64,000 bases of DNA from Bacillus sp. SJS. Its GTDB lineage: Bacteria; Bacillota; Bacilli; Bacillales; Bacillaceae. Each line of letters opens with the position of its first letter. Positions within the stretch are counted from its first letter, which is position 1. The notes beneath the pieces are model-generated. The model was not told where the DNA came from. It saw nothing but the letters and a program-made list of their open reading frames with translations, and ran no database searches. Shown here one piece after another: positions 8,023-17,480 of this stretch. The DNA lies in NCBI RefSeq assembly GCF_000732485.2, contig NZ_JAQV02000018.1, positions 1-64,000 on the forward strand, read 5' to 3'. Both the position numbers and the translations under genes were made by a program.

Positions 8023-8739
8023 ATGAGCTACGAAAAAGAAGTTCTGGAGGAAGTCCTGCTCTGGAAGAAGAAATTTTCGAAACGTCCGGCATTCCTGCAA
8101 AGAAAATCAAAGGACATTCAAGCATACGTGACTGCCCGCATACCCGGAAAAATACATGATGCCCTGACAGAAAGTATCCGGCTTATGACAGAAATGACGA
8201 TAAAAGGTTCCCAATGGACCAATATAGAAGTGCCGAACCTCGCAACTCTTAAGGAAAAAGATGATGCCGTCCGGTCGCTTCTATCCACGTATAAAAAAGC
8301 AGCGGCGCTTGAAGGAGCAGCAACAGGTGCGGGAGGATTCGCAGCGGGTATGGCCGATTTCCCTCTGCTGCTCGGCATTAAAATGAAATTTTTATACGAA
8401 GCAGCGAGCATCTATGGTTTTTCACCGAAAAACCTGCAGGAGAGGGTCTGTATTTTAATGGTTTTCCAGCTTGCCTTTTCAAGTGAACCTGTGAGGGAGA
8501 AAACGCTCAGTATACTGGAACGGTGGGAGACACAGCCTCTGCCTGTAGAAGATATGAACTGGCGTGAATTTCAGCAGGAATACCGGGATCATATAGATTT
8601 GGCTAAAATGCTTCAGCTCGTTCCTGGAATAGGAGCAGCAGTTGGAGGTACTGTAAATTACAGACTGCTCGACAAGCTTGGAGAAACCGCGATGAAGGTT
8701 TATCAGATGAGAATTTTGACTAACGGTGATTTGAATTAA
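8023..8739 (+). CDS. ecsC: EcsC family protein
   Basis: A 238-residue protein of the EcsC family, third gene of the ecs operon, starting 5 bases after ecsB. A glycine/alanine-rich hydrophobic stretch (EGAATGAGGFAAGMADFPLL, about residues 93-112) and a second one near residue 207 (VPGIGAAVGGTVNYRLLDK) suggest membrane association. The function is unknown; in B. subtilis loss of ecsC has little effect compared with ecsA or ecsB. Confidence 0.92.
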   Translation: MSYEKEVLEEVLLWKKKFSKRPAFLQRKSKDIQAYVTARIPGKIHDALTESIRLMTEMTIKGSQWTNIEVPNLATLKEKDDAVRSLLSTYKKAAALEGAATGAGGFAAGMADFPLLLGIKMKFLYEAASIYGFSPKNLQERVCILMVFQLAFSSEPVREKTLSILERWETQPLPVEDMNWREFQQEYRDHIDLAKMLQLVPGIGAAVGGTVNYRLLDKLGETAMKVYQMRILTNGDLN

Positions 8740-8752
8740 TCGATTAAAATAG

Positions 8753-8784
8753 AAGCGCCTGCCTCTTTCCGGCAGGCGCTTTCG
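8753..8784. terminator. shared terminator of ecsABC and yhaA
   Basis: AAGCGCCTGCC pairs with GGCAGGCGCTT across TCTTTCC. It lies between two convergent genes with T-rich sequence on the plus strand. Confidence 0.8.
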
Positions 8785-8785
8785 T

Positions 8786-10000
8786 TTATTTGAATGCTGC
8801 ACTTTCAGTACTAGTCTGATCGGCTGCTGCATGCTCATAATTCACAAAAAGAGAGGCAAAGGTCTTTGCTGCAATCAGCATGGCCTTTTCATCAAAATCA
8901 AATTTGGGGTGATGATGAGGCTGGGCTGCTTCTGGATCCGCCGGCATTGCTCCTGTGAAGAAGAAGCTGCCTTTCCGATCCTGAAGATAATAAGCAAAAT
9001 CCTCCCCTCCCATTTGCAGGGGACTTTCCTCAACATTGTTTACACCGGGAATGCCGCCTGCGATTTCTTTCACAAACAGAGTTTCTTTCTCATGGTTGAC
9101 GACAGCCGGATATCCCCTGTCATAGAGGCATGTATAATCTGCATCATAAAGCATGCATGCCGCCTTTACGGCCCGTTCAACTTCCTGCTCCGCCTGGTCT
9201 CTTACTTCTTCCTTAAAGGTTCTGGCTGTACCGATCAATTTTGCTGTATCCGCAATTATGTTAAAGGCATTTTCCGCTTTAAACGTGCCCACTGATACGA
9301 CGGCCGCTTCAACAGGATCCACTTTTCTGCTGACAATCTGCTGCAGGTTTAAAATCACCTGAGAACCAATCACAATGGCATCCTTTGTTAGGTGGGGCTG
9401 TGCGCCGTGACCGCCCTTTCCTTTTATCACAATCTCAAAACGGTCAGCAGCGGCCATAATGGGTCCGGTACGGTATTGGATCGTTCCAAGAGGGGCTATG
9501 GACCAAAGATGAGTGCCGAACACGGCATCGGCACCTTCCAGACATCCCGCCTCTATCATGCTTTTTGCTCCGCCCGGCGCATATTCCTCTGCATGCTGAT
9601 GAATAAGAAGAATATTCCCGCTTAACTGTTCCTGATGCTTCAGCATGACCTTTGCAAAAACAAGGAGCAGTGCGGTATGTCCGTCATGGCCGCACGCATG
9701 CATGACACCTGGAACGGTTGATTTGTAAGGAACCGATTTTTCATCGTGAATGGGAAGTGCATCAAAATCTGCACGGAAAGCTACTGTTTTCCCTGGTTTA
9801 CCGCCTTTAATTAATGCAGTCAGACCATTGCCTCCCACTTTATCCTTTACTTCAACTCCAAGGCGTTCATAGTAGTCCTTAATAAAGGCAGCAGTTTTAT
9901 ATTCTTGGAACGAAAGCTCCGGATGCTGATGTAAATGCCTGCGGATCTCAACCATTTCTTCATAGTATCCGTCCAATTCCCCGTAAATTTCTGTAAGCAT
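8786..10000 (-). CDS. yhaA: M20 family amidohydrolase YhaA
   Basis: A 404-residue metal-dependent peptidase/amidohydrolase of the M20D group (hippurate hydrolase / N-acyl-amino-acid hydrolase type). Metal-binding motifs: HACGHDGHTA near residue 100, HQHAEE near residue 135 and GTHLW near residue 163; a dimerisation domain lies in the middle (GKGGHGAQPH). Its place beside ecsC matches B. subtilis yhaA. The ATG at 10000 follows AGGGGGAG at 4 bases and is preferred to the start at 10033. The exact substrate cannot be read from sequence. Confidence 0.88.
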   Translation of the reverse strand: MLTEIYGELDGYYEEMVEIRRHLHQHPELSFQEYKTAAFIKDYYERLGVEVKDKVGGNGLTALIKGGKPGKTVAFRADFDALPIHDEKSVPYKSTVPGVMHACGHDGHTALLLVFAKVMLKHQEQLSGNILLIHQHAEEYAPGGAKSMIEAGCLEGADAVFGTHLWSIAPLGTIQYRTGPIMAAADRFEIVIKGKGGHGAQPHLTKDAIVIGSQVILNLQQIVSRKVDPVEAAVVSVGTFKAENAFNIIADTAKLIGTARTFKEEVRDQAEQEVERAVKAACMLYDADYTCLYDRGYPAVVNHEKETLFVKEIAGGIPGVNNVEESPLQMGGEDFAYYLQDRKGSFFFTGAMPADPEAAQPHHHPKFDFDEKAMLIAAKTFASLFVNYEHAAADQTSTESAAFK

Positions 10001-10155
10001 AAAACTCCCCCTATGTAAGATTTTACTATTCATGTTATAGAAAAAATCGGAAAATTACAACAATTAAAGACCCTAATCTCTAACTACAAAGTCTTTGTTA
10101 ATGATCTTCTATATTAAAACTAAAAAAATTCTTGTACTAAAACACTATAACTTTA

Positions 10156-10184
10156 TTGTCAATGCAATCAAATAATGGTATTAT
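10156..10184 (+). promoter_or_regulatory. sigma-A promoter of the secreted-protein gene
   Basis: TTGTCA (10156-10161), a 17-base spacer, TATTAT (10179-10184), 35 bases before the TTG start at 10219. Confidence 0.65.
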
Positions 10185-10218
10185 TTTAAATTCAAGGAAA
10201 AAATAGGGGGATTTTTAA

Positions 10219-11517
10219 TTGTTTAGAAAATTGTCAAGTAATGCGTTTTTTTATGCGGTATTCTCATTCTTATTGATTTTTAGTTTTTCAGTGGAAGTTT
10301 TTGCAGTAACTGGGAATGGTACGCAAGAAACAGCGAGAAATGGCCACTTAGAAGTTAAAGAAGCTTATTTCTATGATCCCAATAAAGAATTACTAACAGA
10401 AGAACAAATAGTTAATAGCGATACTGATCAATACAATGTAACTTTAAGAATATATGACAATAATAAATTAAAATGGGCTGAGGCTGGAGAAAAAGTAGAC
10501 ATTGCATTAAAAGACTTTGATGGAACAGTTTTATTTAAAAAAACATTCTACACAAATAATTCTGGATATGTTTATGGACATATATTAACTAGCGAACTAC
10601 CAGAAGAATTTTATCTTGATGTTTATATGGAAGCAAAAGTTATAAAAATAAACGGTGTAGCATCAGACGTATACACATCTCCTAATTTTAGTATTGATTT
10701 ATTAAAAGAGGAACCAATAGATAATGAGCTTGAAGATAATGTCATTCATCCAATTACTCTAAATCCTATTGAAAGAGATAGAATGTTGAAATTAGGATTT
10801 AGTGAGAATGAACTGAATACCATAACCCAGGAAGAGTATTCAAATTACATTAATTTGAGCGGGGACCTAGTATCAGTTGAAGACACATATGTTAAAACAA
10901 TATATAATCAGACTACAGATACTGTTTCTGCTGAAAAGGTTACAGAGCAGCAAGCACTTAATGAACTTCAAATGGCAACAGCTTCTGCAATTACTTGTAG
11001 AAAACCTAATGATTGTGTTCAAAATACAAGTTGGATGAGAATGCGAACTACTGCAAGTAAAACAAAAATTGGAAGCGTGTTAATCAAAAACTCTTTCCAA
11101 TGGTTAAAAAACCCTAATTTTACTATGACCGATGCAGTTGCTCTGACTCACTCTACAAGCGTTGCTAAGATTCCTAGTTCTGTTAAATTTTCCTACAAAT
11201 ACACTGATACTAGAGGGGTTCACTCGGTTAAGCCAAAGCAGATAATTGTTGATCCTGTAGGTATGGCAGCCACATTTAATCTTAAAACATATGGCTCTAA
11301 TACTGCACCCCGTAACCATAATGGTTATATATCTTATGAAGTCTTACCACAAAATAAGTATGACGTAAAAGCAAATGTATATGGTCATTATACACATACA
11401 GAAATTTCTATTCTGGGTATAGGACTTTCAGTAGCTCTTAAATCAGGAAGTATGAGTATTACTGGTGTAGCTAAAACCACTAAAATGCCTGATACCTATA
11501 TTCTCTTTAACTGGTAA
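10219..11517 (+). CDS. secreted protein of unknown function
   Basis: I do not recognise a family for this 432-residue protein. A signal peptide is clear: FRKLSSN, then a hydrophobic core, and a likely cleavage after VFA at residue 29. Residues 40-160 are beta-rich (YNVTLRIYDNN, SGYVYGHILTS) and look like an Ig-type domain. A segment near residue 195, LGFSENELNTITQEEYSNY, resembles linker motifs in other Bacillus exported proteins. Two cysteines (CRKPNDC, near residue 259) could form a disulfide. The C-terminal 170 residues are again beta-rich and end in a hydrophobic patch. The start is TTG after AGGGGG. The gene is markedly more AT-rich than its neighbours, a sign of transfer. Confidence 0.7.
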   Translation: MFRKLSSNAFFYAVFSFLLIFSFSVEVFAVTGNGTQETARNGHLEVKEAYFYDPNKELLTEEQIVNSDTDQYNVTLRIYDNNKLKWAEAGEKVDIALKDFDGTVLFKKTFYTNNSGYVYGHILTSELPEEFYLDVYMEAKVIKINGVASDVYTSPNFSIDLLKEEPIDNELEDNVIHPITLNPIERDRMLKLGFSENELNTITQEEYSNYINLSGDLVSVEDTYVKTIYNQTTDTVSAEKVTEQQALNELQMATASAITCRKPNDCVQNTSWMRMRTTASKTKIGSVLIKNSFQWLKNPNFTMTDAVALTHSTSVAKIPSSVKFSYKYTDTRGVHSVKPKQIIVDPVGMAATFNLKTYGSNTAPRNHNGYISYEVLPQNKYDVKANVYGHYTHTEISILGIGLSVALKSGSMSITGVAKTTKMPDTYILFNW

Positions 11518-11545
11518 TGGTAAATGTGTACATGGAGGAAATATT

Positions 11546-11743
11546 ATGAAGTCAATAATAAAAAGCATCTGCTTAGGAATGCTTTTCAGTTTAATCATAT
11601 TCTTTATAGTTTTTTCTATATTAGATAATAACCTTATAGTGGGATTGTTATTAATATCTCTTTTGTTAGGAACAGTAATTGGCTTATTAGTAGCTATTTA
11701 TAAAAAGGTATCCATTATAGTAGATAGAAGAAATGAAAATTAA
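11546..11743 (+). CDS. small membrane protein paired with the secreted protein
   Basis: A 65-residue protein that is mostly two hydrophobic helices (about residues 9-27 and 31-52) with a basic tail (YKKVSIIVDRRNEN). TGGAGGAA precedes the ATG, 28 bases after the stop of the secreted-protein gene, and both precede one terminator, so they form a two-gene operon. It is equally AT-rich. Size and topology would fit an immunity or accessory protein, but nothing in the sequence proves that. Confidence 0.6.
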   Translation: MKSIIKSICLGMLFSLIIFFIVFSILDNNLIVGLLLISLLLGTVIGLLVAIYKKVSIIVDRRNEN

Positions 11744-11760
11744 TTATGAATAGCGAAAGT

Positions 11761-11791
11761 GGGGCTCTCTTGAAAAGAGAGCCCCTTTTTA
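11761..11791 (+). terminator. terminator of the accessory pair
   Basis: GGGGCTCTCTT-GAA-AAGAGAGCCCC followed by TTTTT. Confidence 0.88.
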
Positions 11792-12131
11792 CGTTCTTAG
11801 AAAAATTGCTAGTAACCTTCTCTATTGTATAGACAGTTCTTGATATATCGCCTATCTTCCATATTATTTGATCAAAAGTTACCGTGAAATGAATCGATAG
11901 TTCCCAAATAAGCACATATAAACCATGCAAAACGATAAGCTCTACCCCAATGCAATCACTCCCAATAAAGGCTGCAATACACCTTACGCAAACAGCACAA
12001 TTGGGTGACGCAATAAGAATTGACATGAAAAAAGGGGAAAATGGCGGAATTTTGTCATTTCCTAAGAAATAACCAAAAACCAAACAATATACTGTCAAAT
12101 TAAGCCGGGCATGTTATAGTGATTTTTGAAT
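11792..12131. other. interval without a supportable gene
   Basis: About 340 bases between the accessory-pair terminator and the hmoB terminator. A minus-strand open frame covers it but runs through the upstream terminator and has no ribosome site. A plus-strand frame from about 11910 to 12070 lacks a start. I see no promoter or repeat; it is probably decayed sequence. Confidence 0.5.
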
Positions 12132-12157
12132 AAAAAAAGGATCCGAATCCCGGATCC
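12132..12157 (-). terminator. terminator after hmoB
   Basis: On the minus strand GGATCCG-GGATT-CGGATCC is followed by seven T residues, just past the hmoB stop codon. Confidence 0.85.
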
Positions 12158-12163
12158 TCTTCC

Positions 12164-12694
<531 letters not shown>

Positions 12695-12823
12695 TTAATG
12701 GGGTTTGAAAACCAATATGCCGCGTGGAGCGATTTGAAAAACGATTCTGCGTACATATTAATACCTTTAATTAACAATCCTAAAACATAACAGATTGGCC
12801 ACATAATGGATCGGGGTGAAATA

Positions 12824-14965
12824 ATGAAGCGTCTAATCGTAAGGGCAGGTACTGCAGCAGCCATTTTAATAGTTATTTCCATCGCCGGATACTTATTTAT
12901 CCTGCTCGCCGGCAGTGCAATGATGGACGAGAAGAAGCTGGTTCTCCCATCAGCTACGAGGCTTGTAGATATGAATGGAAAGGAAATCACCCGGCTGTAT
13001 GAGCAGAATCGGGAAATTGTCTCCATTAATGAGGTTCCGGAGCATGTTCAGCAGGCTTTTATTGCCGTAGAGGACCGCAGATTTTATGAGCATAGCGGGA
13101 TTGATTTGAAATCAATCGGACGAGCTGTTTACAAGGATCTTACCGCAGGAAGCAAGGTAGAGGGCGGAAGTACGATAACACAGCAGCTCGCAAAAAATAG
13201 TTTTTTATCAAGGGAAAAGTCATGGCTTCGAAAAACGAAAGAAGCGATGATCGCCATAAATCTCGAAAATAAATACAGCAAGGAAAAGCTGCTGGAAATG
13301 TATTTAAATCAGCTGTATTTCGGTCACGGAGCCTATGGTGTCGAAGCTGCTTCCCGGTATTTTTTCCAGAAGAACGTGTCCGAGCTGACCGTTGCCGAAG
13401 GAGCCATGCTCGCCTCCCTACCGAAGGCGCCGTCCTCATATTCTCCCATTTTACACCCCGTAAAATCGAAAGAACGAAGAGATACAGTTCTTTCATTAAT
13501 GCAGGAACAAGGTTATTTGACAGCTGAAGATACAGTCAGACTTCAAGGACAAACCCTTGCACTCAATCTCAGCAAAAAAATGGATCATCCCTGGCTTTAC
13601 AGCTATGTCGACCTCGTCATGGATGAAGCTGAGAAATCGTACTCCATCTCCAACCAGGAGCTGTTAAGAGGAGGATATACCATCCAGGTTCCTCTGCAGC
13701 AGGATATTCAAAAAAGAGCGTATGACCTGTTCCAATCGAACAGCTACTTTCCGGGAACCGATCAGCATGCACAAGGGTCCTTTGTATTGCTCGACAACCG
13801 TTCAGGAGGCGTTATGGCTGCTATTGGCGGAAGGGACTATACACCTAAAGGGTACAACCGAGTAACTTCGAGAAGACAGCCTGGCTCTACTTTCAAACCG
13901 CTCGCAGTCTACGGTCCGTCAATGGAGGAAAAGCTTTATGAACCATATTCCCTGCTCTCTGACTCCTATCAAACCTACGGTGGAAGCTATGCTCCAGAAA
14001 ATAATGATGACCGTTATTCAGGCCAGGTTACGATGTATGATGCTTTAATCAAATCCAAAAATGCTCCTGCCGTTTGGACAATGAATGAGCTTGGGGTAAA
14101 TAAGAGCAAGTCCTATCTTGAAAAGCAGGGAGTTCCTGTTCCGGATAACGGACTGGCCATTGCTCTCGGCGGGCTCAAGGAAGGCGTCAATCCTTTGCAG
14201 CTCGCCAATGCGTATCGGATTTTTCCGGAGGCAGGAATGTATTCAGAGCCTTATTTTATTGAAAAAATAGAGGACCGTGACAAAAAAGTTATTGCTGAGA
14301 AGCAGCAGAAAGAAGTCAGAGTATACTCTGCTCAGACTGCCTGGAATATGACAAGGATGCTGCAGCATGTTGTTTCGGAAGGGACAGCCAAAAGCGGCAG
14401 CTACCCAGGAGAATTGGCGGGCAAAACAGGGACGACCTCTTATCCAGAACCAGCAGGGGCGGTCATGGATGCCTGGTTTGCAGGGTATACACCGGATGTA
14501 ACCGGTGCTTTATGGATGGGCTACGATCAAACTTCCAAGGATAAGCATCTAACAGGCGGGAGTGCCTATCCCGCCAGGCTGTTCAAGAAAATTTTGAATG
14601 AATCGGAAACCGTACAGAAAACGGCCTTTGCTGTTCCCAAGGGAGCGGATGATCTCGAAAGCCCAATCCGATTAAAGCCGCTGGAACAGGTTGACGCGGA
14701 TTTTGCTTTTAACCCGCTGGGACTCGTTACGGTTTCGTTAAAATGGAAAAAGCAGGAGGACCCGCGTGTAGAGTACAGAATCTATGAGAAATCCGGAGAG
14801 AATGAGAAGCTGATTGGGAGAGTGAAAAATGACAGCAGCTATGAAATCCCATTCAGCAACGTCTTCTCATCAGCATCCTATAAAGTGGTCCCGTTTAATG
14901 AGCAGACCAAACAAGAGGGGAAAGGAACCCCATACGCAGAGCCTAAAATCTTTTCGGGCAGGTAA
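12824..14965 (+). CDS. pbpF: penicillin-binding protein 2C (class A)
   Basis: A 713-residue bifunctional peptidoglycan synthase. A single N-terminal membrane anchor (residues 8-30) is followed by a GT51 glycosyltransferase domain with EDRRFYEHSGID near residue 84 and GGSTITQQLAKN near residue 115. The transpeptidase has GSTFKP (active serine) near residue 354, SKN near residue 410 and KTGTTS near residue 534. In B. subtilis PbpF (PBP2c) is made in growth and in the forespore and supports spore germ-wall synthesis. The ATG at 12824 follows GGGGTGAA. Confidence 0.94.
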   Translation: MKRLIVRAGTAAAILIVISIAGYLFILLAGSAMMDEKKLVLPSATRLVDMNGKEITRLYEQNREIVSINEVPEHVQQAFIAVEDRRFYEHSGIDLKSIGRAVYKDLTAGSKVEGGSTITQQLAKNSFLSREKSWLRKTKEAMIAINLENKYSKEKLLEMYLNQLYFGHGAYGVEAASRYFFQKNVSELTVAEGAMLASLPKAPSSYSPILHPVKSKERRDTVLSLMQEQGYLTAEDTVRLQGQTLALNLSKKMDHPWLYSYVDLVMDEAEKSYSISNQELLRGGYTIQVPLQQDIQKRAYDLFQSNSYFPGTDQHAQGSFVLLDNRSGGVMAAIGGRDYTPKGYNRVTSRRQPGSTFKPLAVYGPSMEEKLYEPYSLLSDSYQTYGGSYAPENNDDRYSGQVTMYDALIKSKNAPAVWTMNELGVNKSKSYLEKQGVPVPDNGLAIALGGLKEGVNPLQLANAYRIFPEAGMYSEPYFIEKIEDRDKKVIAEKQQKEVRVYSAQTAWNMTRMLQHVVSEGTAKSGSYPGELAGKTGTTSYPEPAGAVMDAWFAGYTPDVTGALWMGYDQTSKDKHLTGGSAYPARLFKKILNESETVQKTAFAVPKGADDLESPIRLKPLEQVDADFAFNPLGLVTVSLKWKKQEDPRVEYRIYEKSGENEKLIGRVKNDSSYEIPFSNVFSSASYKVVPFNEQTKQEGKGTPYAEPKIFSGR

Positions 14966-14993
14966 AAACAGGAGCTCCCGGGCTCCTGTTTTT
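14965..14993 (+). terminator. terminator after pbpF
   Basis: AAAACAGGAGC-TCCCG-GGCTCCTGTTTTT, immediately after the pbpF stop codon. Confidence 0.85.
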
Positions 14994-15071
14994 GTTCAAT
15001 TAACTGGCAGGTTAAATGAATGATTCCTTTAATTTGTTTATTTGTTAAATATTTGGCTTTTTTAAAGAAAT

Positions 15072-15221
15072 ATGTTGATTTATTAACACCTGTTGATTGG
15101 AGCGGAAGGCGTGAGACTCCAGCGGGAACAGCGGGACAGGTGAGACCCCGCAGTGGCGAAGCCAGGAGGAGGATCACCGCCCGCCCAAGGATAAGCGAAC
15201 GCCTGCAGCGTAAATCAACAG
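15072..15221. repeat. structured intergenic repeat, long form
   Basis: The core (15091-15220) is bounded by TGTTGATT and AATCAACA as inverted ends, with nested inner complementarity (GGCG/CGCC) and GC-rich blocks such as GGGACAGGTGAGACCCCGC. A 20-base leader with another TGTTGATT at 15074 is shared with a short copy at 62221-62290. I know near-identical elements from many Bacillaceae intergenic regions, but no function. It has no credible reading frame. Confidence 0.7.
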
Positions 15222-15285
15222 CCAAGTTCAACTGAGCTCAATATATAAGTCTTGCAAAAACGGCTCCTGTTTTTACGGCGATTTT

Positions 15286-15314
15286 TTGACAATTACAGTC
15301 ATCTGCTATACTAA
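15286..15314 (+). promoter_or_regulatory. sigma-A promoter of hemEHY
   Basis: TTGACA at 15286-15291 is followed by CTATACTAAT. The -10 is either TATACT (15307, 15-base spacer) or TACTAA (15309, 17-base spacer). hemE starts about 60 bases on. Confidence 0.6.
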
Positions 15315-15375
15315 TTGAATGATAAAGTTTATATTGTTAACAAATACATACGAGATCAAGTAAGGTGGGAGATTC

Positions 15376-16419
15376 ATGGAGTCTAAACAATTCAATGATG
15401 CTTTTTTAAAGGCATGCAGAGGGGAAAAAACAGATCACGTGCCGCTATGGTTTATGAGGCAGGCAGGACGCTCCCAGCCGGAGTACCGCAAGATAAAGGA
15501 AAAGTACGGTCTTTTTGAAATTACCCATCAGCCTGAGCTATCCGCCTATGTGACGAGGCTGCCGGTTGAGCAATATAATACAGATGCAGCCATTCTTTAT
15601 AAAGATATTATGACGCCGCTTCCTGCAATCGGTGTAGATGTAGAAATTAAAACAGGCATTGGTCCTGTAATCAGCAATCCAATCCGGAGCCTTAGTGATG
15701 TTGAAAAGCTTGGAGAGATAAATCCGGAGCAGGACATTCCCTATATTCTTGAAACCATCCGGATCCTCACACAGGAACAGCTGAACGTGCCGCTTATCGG
15801 TTTTGCAGGAGCGCCATTTACCCTTGCGAGCTACATGATAGAAGGCGGCCCATCAAAAAATTACAATAAAACGAAAGCGTTCATGTACGCAGAACCGAAA
15901 GCATGGTTCGCTCTTATGGACAAGCTTGCTGATACGATGATTACGTATGTGGAGTCACAGGTGAAAGCAGGAGCAAAAGCGATCCAAATTTTTGATTCCT
16001 GGGTTGGTGCCTTGAATGTGCAGGATTACCGTACCTTTATAAAACCAGTGATGAACCGGATTTTTACAAGCCTGGCACCTCTTAATGTTCCGCTTATTAT
16101 GTTTGGCGTAGGTGCAAGTCACTTAGCGAAGGAATGGCATGACCTGCCGCTCGATGTAGTGGGTCTTGACTGGAGATTGCCGATTAACGAAGCACGTGCA
16201 ATGGGTCTGACGAAGACGCTGCAGGGCAATCTGGATCCAGCGATATTGCTTGCTCCGTGGCATGTCATTGAGGAGCGTTTGAAGGAGATCCTGGACGAGG
16301 GAATGAAATCCGACAGCTATGTATTTAATCTTGGTCACGGAGTATTCCCGGAAGTTCAGCCGGAAACGTTAAAAAAAGTAGCCTCCTTTGTTCACGAATA
16401 TTCCGCTTCAAATAAATGA
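15376..16419 (+). CDS. hemE: uroporphyrinogen decarboxylase HemE
   Basis: A 347-residue cytoplasmic enzyme that removes four carboxyl groups from uroporphyrinogen III to give coproporphyrinogen III. The signature [17 protein letters not shown] near residue 23 contains the substrate-binding arginines, and [15 protein letters not shown] near residue 74 holds the catalytic aspartate. AGGTGGGAG precedes the ATG. First gene of hemEHY, with its own promoter; a stem-loop at 16425-16457 separates it from hemH. Confidence 0.96.
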   Translation: MESKQFNDAFLKACRGEKTDHVPLWFMRQAGRSQPEYRKIKEKYGLFEITHQPELSAYVTRLPVEQYNTDAAILYKDIMTPLPAIGVDVEIKTGIGPVISNPIRSLSDVEKLGEINPEQDIPYILETIRILTQEQLNVPLIGFAGAPFTLASYMIEGGPSKNYNKTKAFMYAEPKAWFALMDKLADTMITYVESQVKAGAKAIQIFDSWVGALNVQDYRTFIKPVMNRIFTSLAPLNVPLIMFGVGASHLAKEWHDLPLDVVGLDWRLPINEARAMGLTKTLQGNLDPAILLAPWHVIEERLKEILDEGMKSDSYVFNLGHGVFPEVQPETLKKVASFVHEYSASNK

Positions 16420-16424
16420 TTGAA

Positions 16425-16457
16425 AAACATTCCAAGAGCATCCCGCTTGGAATGTTT
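16425..16457 (+). other. stem-loop between hemE and hemH
   Basis: A perfect 12 bp stem, AAACATTCCAAG with CTTGGAATGTTT, and a 9-base loop. Only three Ts end the stem, so it is at best a weak terminator. It may set relative expression or protect the hemE 3' end. Confidence 0.6.
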
Positions 16458-16532
16458 CGGTCTGAAATGGCAAAATGGATACCATAGGGAAAAGGATTGT
16501 GTTTCTTTTCACAAAACAGAAGAGGTGCATGA

Positions 16533-17465
16533 ATGATGAAAAAGAAGATGGGACTTCTTGTGATGGCTTACGGAACTCCATATAAAGAAGAGGATATTGA
16601 GCGCTATTATACGCATATCCGCCGCGGCAGACCGCCTGCTCCTGAAATGCTGCAGGATTTAAAGGACCGCTATGAAGCAATTGGGGGGATCTCTCCTCTT
16701 GCCAAAATCACTCGTGATCAGGCAGAAAAGCTTGAGAAGCACTTAAACAGCATCCAGGATAACATTGAATTTAAAATGTATCTTGGGCTGAAGCATATTG
16801 AACCTTTCGTTGAAGATGCAGTAAAGCAAATGCATGAGGATGGCATAACAGAGGCCGTAAGCATTGTTCTGGCTCCGCATTATTCTACCTTCAGCATCAA
16901 ATCCTATAATGGACGGGCAAAGGAAGAAGCCGAAAAACTTGGCGGGCTTACTATTACTTCTGTTGAAAGCTGGTATCAGGAGCCGAAGTTTATCCGCTAT
17001 TGGTCGGACAGAGTAAAAGAAACGTTTAATGCCATGTCCGAAGAAGAACGGGCAAAAGCAGTACTGATTGTTTCTGCCCACAGCCTGCCGGAGAAAATTA
17101 TTGCAGCAGGCGATCCTTATCCGGATCAGCTTAAAGAAACAGCTGAGCTGATTACAGAGGCAGCCGGCGTTGAAAATTATGCCATTGGCTGGCAGAGTGC
17201 AGGAAATACCCCGGATCCTTGGATTGGACCGGATGTTCAGGATTTAACACGCGAGCTGTATGAGGAAAAAGGCTTCCGCAGCTTTGTTTATACGCCAGTT
17301 GGATTCGTTGCTGATCACCTCGAGGTCCTTTTTGATAATGATTACGAATGCAAGGTTGTAACAGATGAACTAGGTGCTGCCTACTACCGTCCTGAAATGC
17401 CGAACGATCAGGCTGAATTTATTGATTGCCTGGCAGCGGTCATAATGAAGCATCTTCAAAAGTAA
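16533..17465 (+). CDS. hemH: HemH ferrochelatase (coproporphyrin type)
   Basis: A 310-residue monomeric ferrochelatase close to B. subtilis HemH ([20 protein letters not shown] near the N terminus). In Firmicutes the enzyme inserts iron into coproporphyrin III (current name CpfC). The metal-site histidine is in SAHSLPEKI near residue 183 and the acidic partner in [12 protein letters not shown] near residue 260. AGAGGTG precedes two adjacent ATGs; either could start. Second gene of hemEHY. Confidence 0.95.
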   Translation: MMKKKMGLLVMAYGTPYKEEDIERYYTHIRRGRPPAPEMLQDLKDRYEAIGGISPLAKITRDQAEKLEKHLNSIQDNIEFKMYLGLKHIEPFVEDAVKQMHEDGITEAVSIVLAPHYSTFSIKSYNGRAKEEAEKLGGLTITSVESWYQEPKFIRYWSDRVKETFNAMSEEERAKAVLIVSAHSLPEKIIAAGDPYPDQLKETAELITEAAGVENYAIGWQSAGNTPDPWIGPDVQDLTRELYEEKGFRSFVYTPVGFVADHLEVLFDNDYECKVVTDELGAAYYRPEMPNDQAEFIDCLAAVIMKHLQK

Positions 17466-17480
17466 TGTAAAGAAGGCGAA

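Noticed and set aside
11823-12072. Possible decayed chemoreceptor end on the plus strand (KAAIHLTQTAQLGDAI)
   Set aside because: Resemblance to the conserved AAIEAARAGE tip is limited to a few residues, and stops interrupt the frame. Too weak to call.
11715-12098. 127-codon minus-strand open frame between the accessory pair and hmoB
   Set aside because: It runs through the terminator at 11761-11791 and into the end of the 65-residue gene, has no ribosome site, and its composition is not protein-like.
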